The notes beneath the pieces are model-generated. The model saw only the letters and a program-made list of their open reading frames with translations, was not told where the DNA came from and did not search any database. 18,970 nt of DNA, taken from contig DIXJ01000005.1 in NCBI GenBank assembly GCA_002436015.1, forward strand, positions 1 through 18,970, written 5' to 3'. Source of the stretch: Synergistaceae bacterium UBA6083. GTDB lineage: Bacteria > Synergistota > Synergistia > Synergistales > 79-D21. Shown here piece by piece: positions 13,703-18,970 of the stretch. Position numbers and translations under genes: made by a program. The first letter of the stretch is position 1. The number at the start of each line of letters is the position of its first letter.

Positions 13703-14856
13703 AACTCCCCGATTCCATCAACCCGCGCCGGTTCGGGCTCATCGCAGGCGTGGCGCTTCTCTTCCTGGCACTTATCGCATTCAGGGGGATCCAGCAGCAT
13801 CGACTGAACTCGAAACCCCTCGAGGCTGAACGGATCCCGGTCGAACTGACGGTCCCGGAGGTGTTCGTGTTCACCGACGAAGTCTCCTTCGTCGCGAACC
13901 TGGAGCCGGAGGAACAGGCTGCAGTGGTGGCCAAGCTTGCGGGCAAGACGGTCCTCAGGGTTCTCGTGGATATCGGGACGCCGGTCAAGGCAGGGCAGGT
14001 GCTGGCTATCCTCGACGACAGCCTGTTGAGGCCCCAGCTCTCGCAAGTCGAGGCAACCGTCGAGAAGGCCAGGGCGGCTCTCTCCCAGGCAAGGACACAG
14101 CGTGAAACGGCCCGGAAGGATTTCGACCGGTATGAACAGCTCTACGGGGAAAACGTCATCAGCGGACAGCAGTTCGATCACGCAAAGGGGCAGGTCGAGG
14201 TTGCAGAGGCCGGCGAGAAGCTTGCCCAAAAGCAGCTTGCGGAGGCGGCTTCGGGCCTGGACCAGCTGGGCGTCCTCATGGGCTACCACGTGGTGAGGGC
14301 CCCGATTTCAGGCGTCATAGCCGCCCGCTCCATCGACCCGGGAGATACGAGTTCGGCGGAAAAGCCTTCGTTCCTGATCAACCGCCAGGACCGCGTAAAA
14401 GTGAAGGGTGCCGTTCCCGAGAGTGCTTTTGCCAAGCTGAAAATAGGCCAGGTGGGAACCGTCGTCCTGGATGCCCTTGAAGGCAGGGCCGTCAAAGGAA
14501 AGGTTCTCCGGCTTTCCCCGGCAATCGATCCGGTGACCCGGACCGGCCAGGCCGAGTTGCTCCTGTCGGCCGACCAGGGATTGAAACCGGGGATGTATGC
14601 GCGCGTAACCCTGAACGTGGGATCCCACGAGGGGTTGGCCGTTCCGCGCGAAGCTGTAAAAGCCCTTGCGGGGACAGGTGAAAAGCGGGTCTTCCTGGAG
14701 AAGGAAGGCAAGGCAATGGGCCGCATGATCCGCACCGGGGCAGAAGAGAAGGACCGGATCGAAGTCGTCGAAGGGCTCCAGCCCGGCGAAAAGGTTATCC
14801 TCACGCAATCGGTCCGCATTGGCGAGGGATCTTTGGTGGAGGTGCTCAAGCCTTGA
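13699..14856 (+). CDS. periplasmic membrane-fusion (adaptor) protein of RND pump
   Basis: The 385-residue adaptor links the inner-membrane permease to the outer-membrane channel. An uncleaved transmembrane anchor lies at about residues 12-30 (no lipobox cysteine). The two biotinyl-lipoyl half-motifs (about 75-112, IGTPVKAGQVLAILDD; and about 197-225, VRAPISGVIAARSIDPGD) flank an alpha-helical hairpin (115-193). Beta-barrel and membrane-proximal domains follow (LSPAIDPVTRTGQAELL, LKPGMYARVTL, VPREAV, GLQPGEKVI). AAGGAGGT at 13685-13692 is 6 bases before the ATG. Overlaps the stop of the channel gene by ATGA and the permease start by TTGA. Substrate unknown. Confidence 0.93.
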   Translation: MKLPDSINPRRFGLIAGVALLFLALIAFRGIQQHRLNSKPLEAERIPVELTVPEVFVFTDEVSFVANLEPEEQAAVVAKLAGKTVLRVLVDIGTPVKAGQVLAILDDSLLRPQLSQVEATVEKARAALSQARTQRETARKDFDRYEQLYGENVISGQQFDHAKGQVEVAEAGEKLAQKQLAEAASGLDQLGVLMGYHVVRAPISGVIAARSIDPGDTSSAEKPSFLINRQDRVKVKGAVPESAFAKLKIGQVGTVVLDALEGRAVKGKVLRLSPAIDPVTRTGQAELLLSADQGLKPGMYARVTLNVGSHEGLAVPREAVKALAGTGEKRVFLEKEGKAMGRMIRTGAEEKDRIEVVEGLQPGEKVILTQSVRIGEGSLVEVLKP

Positions 14857-17800
14857 GGCTTCCCGAATTTTCCGTCAAGAAACCGATCTTCACCTCCATG
14901 GTCTACGCAGGCGTCGTCCTTCTCGGGGTCGTTACGCTGCTTGCCATGAAAGTCGACCTGCTCCCGAAAATCGACCCGCCTGTCATCACCGTCCTGTCGA
15001 CCTGGCCTGGGGCTTCCGCGAGCGATATCGAGCAGCGGGTTTCCAAGGAGATGGAGGACCAGCTCGGCATGATAGAAGGGGTCAGCGACCTCTATTCAAA
15101 ATCGGTCGACAACCTTTCCGTCGTGTCGGCAAAGTTCAAGTGGGGAACGAACCTGGACGTCAAGGTCGGGGATGTCCGGGACGCGGTGAATTTTGCGAAG
15201 CGCAGGATGCCTTCCGACATCGAGGAACCGATCGTTTTCCGCATGTCCTCGGGAACGGTCCCTGTGCTGGAAATCGCGTTGACCGCCGGTGCCTCCTACC
15301 CAGGGCTGTACCACTTCGCCGACAGCGTCCTGGTGGAAGACCTCAAACGCGTCCAGGGAGTCGGCCAGATCCTCGTCTACGGGGGGCTGCGCCGCGAAAT
15401 ACGAGTCGAGATGGACCTGGCGAAGCTGGAAGCCTACCGCCTGGCTCCGCAGGTGCTGGCGGCCGCCCTCGAGAAGGAAAACCTCAACGCCCCGGCCGGT
15501 TCGCTCAAAGAAGGGCGGATCTCCTACAACATCCGTGTGCCCGGAAGGTTCCAGGATCTCGGTGAAATCCGCGGCATCGTGGTGGGCAGCTGGCAGGGCC
15601 GTCCCATCCACCTGGGGGAAGTGGCGCGGGTGGAGGATAACTACAGGGAACTCGAAATGAACGGCTGGGTCAACGACAGGCACGCTGTCATCCTGATTGT
15701 CCTTAAGAACAGCGATGCCAACACGATCGAAGTGACGGACGCCGTCAAGGCCAGGCTGTCCGAGCTGAAGCCCCAGTTTCCCGCAGACGTGGAAACCACG
15801 ATTCTCATGGACACGTCCGAATACATCGACAATTCCATACGGGACCTGGCTACGTCTCTTTACTGGGGGATCGTGCTGGTATTCCTCGTGACCTGGGCCT
15901 TCCTCAAGCGGTTCACCGCTTCACTTGTCGTTTGCGCGGCCATTCCGTTCTCGCTTTTGATCACCTTCACGGTCATGAAACTCATGGGATACACCCTCAA
16001 CATCATGACCCTGATGGCCCTGGCGATGGCCAGCGGCATGGTTGTGGACAACGCGATCGTGGCGACGGACCAGATCATCTACCACATGGAAAAGGGAGAG
16101 CGACGAACCGCGGCTTCCATCCTCGGAGCCGGGGAAGTGGGGGGAGCCCTCCTGGGTTCCACGACGACCACCGTGGTGGTCCTGTTGCCCCTGATCTTCG
16201 TACAGGGCCTTGTGGGGGTGTTCTTCACCGCCCTTTGCGTCGTCATGATCGTGTCGGTGGGCATTTCATTCCTGGTTTCGATCAGTTTCATCCCCATGGC
16301 CGGGAGCATGGTCTTCAGGGCCGAGACCGAAAACCTGAAAATTCACGGCTTCACCGAGAGGTTTCTCCGGAAGCTGGAGACAGGGTACCGGGACCTTCTC
16401 TCCTGGGGCCTGGAAAAGCCGACAGCCATCTTCGGCATCGCTGCCCTCTTCATGCTCCTGACCCTCACCGGGTTCAAGTTCATCGGGACAGAGCTGACTC
16501 CTGAATCCGACACCAGCGAAATCGCCATCTCTTTCCGGTTGCCGGAGGGTACCCGGCTGGAAACCACGGATGCCCTCGTGCGGGAGGTTGTCGATTATTG
16601 CCGGCAGAATATCCCGGAGCAGAAGCATGTTTTCGGGTGGGACGGGCAGACCGAGGAAGGATACGGTATCGCCACGGGAAGCGACGAGGGCAGCAATGTC
16701 GGAACTGTGGGACTGAAGCTTGTCGACAAGTCGGATCGCGAGAGGTCTGCGTTCGAGATCGCCGACCAGGTTCGCAGCTGGCTGAACAGGAAGCCGGGTA
16801 TCCAGAAGATGACAGTCCTGGTCTCGTCCCCCATCCAGGCAATGTTCCTCGGGTCGAAACCGGTCAACATAGAGGTTTACGGTGACGACCTCAAATCGAT
16901 CCTCAAGGTGGCCGAAGAGATCAAGTCCAGGCTTGAAACCACGCCCGGAGCGGTGGACGTGACCCTGAGCCAGAAACCGGACCGGCCGGAGATCCGCATC
17001 GAGATCGACCGGGAAAAGGCCGCCCTCATGGGGTCCAGCACGGCAGCCATCGCTTCGACCCTCCGGATGTACTTCTACGGTGCAAAGACCGGTGAAAGCT
17101 TCTGGGAGGGCGAGGACGACTACCCGATCCGCCTCCGGCTTGGCGACCAGCAGCGGAATACGATGGATATCCTGGACCGTCTCATGGTCCCAACGGCCGG
17201 TGGGGAGCCCGCCAGGCTTTCCACAATGGCGAAAGTGGTCCAGGATAGCGGTCCCTCCGAGGTCAACAGGAAGAACCGCCAGCGGTACGTCATCGTAGAA
17301 AGCAACGTGCAGGGGAGATCCCTTGGACAGGTGACCCAGGCGGCCAGGAAAGAGATAGATTCACTGGCCCTTCCCCCGGGGATGCGCATTGCTTTTGGCG
17401 GACAGGTCCAGGAACAGGCCGACGCATTCAAGCAGCTTGGGCTGCTTGTCCTGCTCGGCATCATCTTGGTGTACATGGTCATAGCGGCCCAGTACGAGGC
17501 CCTGCTGGATCCCTTCATCATCCTGTTCAGCGTGCCCTTTGCCCTGACGGGAGTGGTGATGGCGTTCCTCCTGACCGGGCTCTACCTGTCGATGCAGGCG
17601 TTCCTCGGGATCATCATGCTGGTCGGGATCGTCGTCAACAACGCCATCGTCCTGCTCGACTACGTTGGTCTGCTGAGGGCCCGCGGGATGGTGCTTAGGG
17701 AAGCCTTGCTGGAAGCCGGTGAGAGACGTTTACGCCCGATCCTGATGACCATGCTCGCGGCGTTCCTGGGAATGCTGCCGATGGCCATAAGCGAGGGGCA

Positions 17801-17957
17801 GGGGGCGGAAATGTGGAGGCCATTGGCCATTTCCGTCATGGGAGGACTGGCCGTTTCCACCTTCATCACCCTGATCCTGGTCCCGATGGTCTACCTGGTC
17901 GTGGAAACGCGGCTGCGAAAGACCCCGCGCTTTGCCGAGGCGAAGGGAGGAAAGTGA
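14853..17957 (+). CDS. RND efflux permease (HAE/AcrB-like)
   Basis: The proton-driven inner-membrane pump, 1034 residues, normal length. TM1 is at about 11-30, a first periplasmic domain runs to about 335, TM2-TM6 follow (about 336-490), TM7 at 523-545, a second periplasmic domain, then TM8-TM12 from about 864. The TM4 motif is GMVVDNAIVATDQI: D399 corresponds to AcrB D407 but the next residue is N400 instead of D408. In TM10 the motif is GIVVNNAIVLLDY, with N929 where AcrB has K940; this NN form is common in SwrC-like pumps. The start is TTG 14853, in a TTGA overlap with the adaptor stop, 8 bases after GGAGGTG (14838-14844). Likely exports hydrophobic or amphiphilic compounds; no metal-pump (CusA) methionine motif was recognised. 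Confidence 0.94.
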   Translation: MRLPEFSVKKPIFTSMVYAGVVLLGVVTLLAMKVDLLPKIDPPVITVLSTWPGASASDIEQRVSKEMEDQLGMIEGVSDLYSKSVDNLSVVSAKFKWGTNLDVKVGDVRDAVNFAKRRMPSDIEEPIVFRMSSGTVPVLEIALTAGASYPGLYHFADSVLVEDLKRVQGVGQILVYGGLRREIRVEMDLAKLEAYRLAPQVLAAALEKENLNAPAGSLKEGRISYNIRVPGRFQDLGEIRGIVVGSWQGRPIHLGEVARVEDNYRELEMNGWVNDRHAVILIVLKNSDANTIEVTDAVKARLSELKPQFPADVETTILMDTSEYIDNSIRDLATSLYWGIVLVFLVTWAFLKRFTASLVVCAAIPFSLLITFTVMKLMGYTLNIMTLMALAMASGMVVDNAIVATDQIIYHMEKGERRTAASILGAGEVGGALLGSTTTTVVVLLPLIFVQGLVGVFFTALCVVMIVSVGISFLVSISFIPMAGSMVFRAETENLKIHGFTERFLRKLETGYRDLLSWGLEKPTAIFGIAALFMLLTLTGFKFIGTELTPESDTSEIAISFRLPEGTRLETTDALVREVVDYCRQNIPEQKHVFGWDGQTEEGYGIATGSDEGSNVGTVGLKLVDKSDRERSAFEIADQVRSWLNRKPGIQKMTVLVSSPIQAMFLGSKPVNIEVYGDDLKSILKVAEEIKSRLETTPGAVDVTLSQKPDRPEIRIEIDREKAALMGSSTAAIASTLRMYFYGAKTGESFWEGEDDYPIRLRLGDQQRNTMDILDRLMVPTAGGEPARLSTMAKVVQDSGPSEVNRKNRQRYVIVESNVQGRSLGQVTQAARKEIDSLALPPGMRIAFGGQVQEQADAFKQLGLLVLLGIILVYMVIAAQYEALLDPFIILFSVPFALTGVVMAFLLTGLYLSMQAFLGIIMLVGIVVNNAIVLLDYVGLLRARGMVLREALLEAGERRLRPILMTMLAAFLGMLPMAISEGQGAEMWRPLAISVMGGLAVSTFITLILVPMVYLVVETRLRKTPRFAEAKGGK

Positions 17958-17958
17958 G

Positions 17959-18255
17959 ATGAAACTCGTCTGGATCCTGTGCAACGAGAGCATCGCGGAG
18001 GAGGTCCGGGAAATACTGGACAGCGTCCCGATTGGCGGGTACACGGTCTGGCAGGGAGTACTCGGGACTTCTTCGGGCGGTGATGCGCATTGGGGGGACG
18101 CCGTCTGGCCGGGCCGAAACTGGGCTTTCATGGTCGTGGATGACGACGGTCGTACCAGCCGTCTTGTCTCTCTCCTGGAGGGGCTGAAGGAACAGGACCA
18201 CGTCAAACGGGCGGGTTTGAAAGCCTTCATCCAGGAAGTCCGGGAGGCTGTTTGA
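17959..18255 (+). CDS. PII-like RND-transporter-associated protein (PG0541 type)
   Basis: A 98-residue cytosolic protein with the outline of a PII/GlnB-like ferredoxin fold: strand MKLVWILCNES, helix IAEEVREILDSV, strand GGYTVWQGV, a glycine-rich loop LGTSSGGDAHWGD, then AVWPGRNWAFMVVDDD, helix LVSLLEGLKEQ and a last strand GLKAFIQEV. The WPG-N segment and His-containing loop recall the small transporter-associated proteins encoded after RND genes, such as PG0541 of Porphyromonas. ATG 17959 follows GGGAGG (17945-17950) by 8 bases and begins one base after the permease stop; an upstream ATG at 17932 lies inside the permease gene. PII-like proteins bind small ligands and touch membrane transporters, so a regulatory role on the pump is inferred. 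Family assignment is from memory. Confidence 0.78.
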   Translation: MKLVWILCNESIAEEVREILDSVPIGGYTVWQGVLGTSSGGDAHWGDAVWPGRNWAFMVVDDDGRTSRLVSLLEGLKEQDHVKRAGLKAFIQEVREAV

Positions 18256-18275
18256 AGAACTCGCCGGTTTGCCGG

Positions 18276-18303
18276 TTGACAACCCCGTTTGTCCAGTTAT
18301 AAT
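18276..18303 (+). promoter_or_regulatory. consensus promoter of the tRNA-tuf cluster
   Basis: TTGACA (18276-18281), 16-base spacer and TATAAT (18298-18303): both hexamers are perfect. Initiation near 18310 would leave only about 8 bases before the first tRNA. No T-tailed terminator separates it from the efflux operon. Confidence 0.9.
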
Positions 18304-18317
18304 AGCTAGCGCACCTC

Positions 18318-18393
18318 GCCGGCGTAGCTCAGCTGGTAGAGCAGCTGACTTGTAATCAGCAGGTCGTCCGTTCGATCCGGATCGCCGGCTCCA
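18318..18393 (+). tRNA. tRNA-Thr (anticodon TGT)
   Basis: A complete 76-base cloverleaf. The 7-bp acceptor stem GCCGGCG/CGCCGGC is perfect, the D arm is GCTC...GAGC, the anticodon stem is GCTGA/TCAGC around loop CTTGTAA with anticodon TGT, and the T arm has TTCGATC. Discriminator T and an encoded CCA follow (18391-18393). It reads ACA and, by wobble, ACG. Confidence 0.97.
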
Positions 18394-18417
18394 AAATGAG
18401 AGGTTGCAGCGACGCGT

Positions 18418-18503
18418 GGTAGGGTGGCCGAGTGGTCAAAGGCAGCAGACTGTAAATCTGCCGGCTAGCGCCTACGTAGGTTCAAATCCTACCCCTACCA
18501 CCA
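18418..18503 (+). tRNA. tRNA-Tyr (anticodon GTA)
   Basis: An 86-base class II tRNA with a long variable arm. Acceptor stem GGTAGGG/CCCTACC is perfect, the anticodon stem is GCAGA/TCTGC around loop CTGTAAA with anticodon GTA, the T arm is GTAGG-TTCAAAT-CCTAC, discriminator A and encoded CCA follow. It sits 24 bases after the first tRNA-Thr. Confidence 0.97.
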
Positions 18504-18521
18504 CTTAAACATAGAGGTTGG

Positions 18522-18597
18522 GCCGACTTAGCTCAGTAGGTAGAGCACATCCATGGTAAGGATGGGGTCTCCGGTTCAAGTCCGGAAGTCGGCTCCA
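18522..18597 (+). tRNA. tRNA-Thr (anticodon GGT)
   Basis: A 76-base cloverleaf with acceptor stem GCCGACT/AGTCGGC, anticodon stem CATCC/GGATG around loop ATGGTAA with anticodon GGT, T arm TCCGG-TTCAAGT-CCGGA, discriminator T and encoded CCA. It reads ACC and ACT. It starts 18 bases after tRNA-Tyr, leaving no room for a tRNA-Gly. Confidence 0.97.
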
Positions 18598-18610
18598 GGC
18601 TTTGAAATGG

Positions 18611-18642
18611 GAGATCCGGGGCACCTGTTCCGGGTCTCTTTT
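18611..18642 (+). terminator. hairpin terminator between the tRNA cluster and tuf
   Basis: A 9-bp stem with one G-T pair (GAGATCCGG at 18611-18619 with CCGGGTCTC at 18630-18638), a 10-base loop and a TTTT tail. The T tract is short, so partial read-through into tuf is possible. Confidence 0.7.
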
Positions 18643-18650
18643 AGCATGAT

Positions 18651-18674
18651 GGGCCTTATGATAAAATCAGGCCC
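18651..18674 (+). promoter_or_regulatory. possible tuf promoter framed by an inverted repeat
   Basis: GGGCCT (18651-18656) and AGGCCC (18669-18674) are perfect 6-bp inverted arms around TATGATAAAATC, which contains the -10-like hexamers TATGAT (18657-18662) and TAAAAT (18662-18667). No convincing -35 is present at the proper distance. The arms may form a hairpin or an operator. The remaining stretch up to the tuf ribosome-binding site shows nothing else I can name. Confidence 0.35.
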
Positions 18675-18725
18675 TATGAAGTCAATCCTTGAGTCATGAT
18701 TACACCTGCAGGGAGGGTATCGAAG

Positions 18726-18970
18726 ATGGCGAAGGAGCATTTTGCAAGAACGAAGCCACACATGAACATCGGGACGATCGGTCACATCGACCACGGGAAG
18801 ACGACGCTGACGGCCGCGATCACGAAGACGCTGGCACGGAAGGGTTACGCGGACTTCACGCCGTTCGACATGATCGACAAGGCTCCGGAGGAGCGTGAGC
18901 GCGGTATCACGATCAACATCGCGCACGTGGAATACCAGACGGACAATCGCCACTACGCGCACATCGACTG
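18726..18970 (+). CDS. tuf: elongation factor Tu (N-terminal part, cut by window end)
   Basis: EF-Tu delivers aminoacyl-tRNA to the ribosome as a GTP complex. The first 81 residues are present: MAKEHFARTKPHMNIGTIGH, the P-loop GHIDHGKT (residues 19-26) and the switch I segment ERERGITINIAHVEYQT, ending in YAHID just before the DxxG motif. The P-loop has Ile where many bacteria have Val. ATG 18726 follows GGGAGGG (18711-18717) at 8 bases. The three upstream tRNAs are its usual neighbours. All ten threonine codons in the visible part are ACG and all isoleucine codons ATC, a stronger bias than in rplM or rpsI of the same window. The gene continues beyond the right edge. Confidence 0.97.
   Translation, partial: MAKEHFARTKPHMNIGTIGHIDHGKTTLTAAITKTLARKGYADFTPFDMIDKAPEERERGITINIAHVEYQTDNRHYAHID

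Noticed and set aside
13636..14289. Minus-strand open frame of 217 codons opposite the channel and adaptor genes
   Set aside because: It lies fully antisense to confidently identified efflux genes and shows no motif.
18256..18275. CCGGTTTGCCGG hairpin as terminator of the efflux operon
   Set aside because: The stem is only 4 bp and no T tract follows; it is more likely chance sequence before the tRNA promoter.
18504..18521. Search for a tRNA-Gly or remnant between tRNA-Tyr and tRNA-Thr(GGT)
   Set aside because: Only 18 bases are present, with no acceptor or T-arm remnant.
18674..18717. TTGAGT as a -35 element for tuf
   Set aside because: A -10 at the proper distance would fall in the ribosome-binding site and no hexamer resembling TATAAT is there.

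Overview
The window is about 19 kb of GC-rich, gene-dense chromosome from a diderm (outer-membrane) bacterium. An outer-membrane TolC-like channel and a tripartite RND pump show the double membrane, while a GerMN protein next to rph and rdgB recalls a gene order of Firmicutes. The EF-Tu N-terminus, the high GC and this mixed character fit Synergistota best. That placement is inferred from memory of family sequences, not from a search. I see no insertion sequence, prophage, CRISPR array or clearly foreign island, and no gene-free stretch over 300 bases.

Region 1 (1-585): the possible end of an upstream gene and a strong hairpin terminator, facing a convergent minus-strand gene for a 119-residue HTH-like protein of unknown function. 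A divergent intergenic region follows. Region 2 (586-10570): twelve plus-strand genes, many overlapping by 4 bases or separated by only a few: homoserine dehydrogenase, a YfcE-type phosphodiesterase, a PHP-domain phosphoesterase, an unrecognised 50-residue Cys-rich membrane protein, threonine aldolase, PmbA/TldE, a secreted N-acetylmuramoyl-L-alanine amidase, a GerMN protein, RNase PH, RdgB pyrophosphatase, SecG and nicotinate phosphoribosyltransferase. This looks like one long housekeeping operon, possibly with an internal promoter in front of the PHP gene. Region 3 (10636-11643): the rplM-rpsI ribosomal protein operon with a near-consensus promoter and a clear terminator.

Region 4 (11655-18255): a self-regulated efflux operon. 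Two palindromic operators cover the promoter and ribosome-binding site of a TetR gene. It is followed by an outer-membrane channel, a membrane-fusion protein, an RND permease and a small PII-like protein of the type found next to RND transporters. TetR probably senses a ligand and releases the operon, the three pump parts form the envelope-spanning exporter, and the PII-like protein may adjust it.

Region 5 (18276-18970): a consensus promoter, tRNA-Thr(TGT), tRNA-Tyr(GTA), tRNA-Thr(GGT), a hairpin terminator and the start of tuf (cut by the window edge). This matches the tRNA-tufB arrangement of Escherichia coli with the glycine tRNA missing.

The most notable items are the RND operon ending in a PII-like gene, the 50-residue Cys-rich membrane protein, the conserved gerM-rph-rdgB cluster in a diderm, the possible leaderless PHP gene, and the exclusive use of ACG for threonine in the visible part of tuf. 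I did not find a convincing wholly new multi-gene system.
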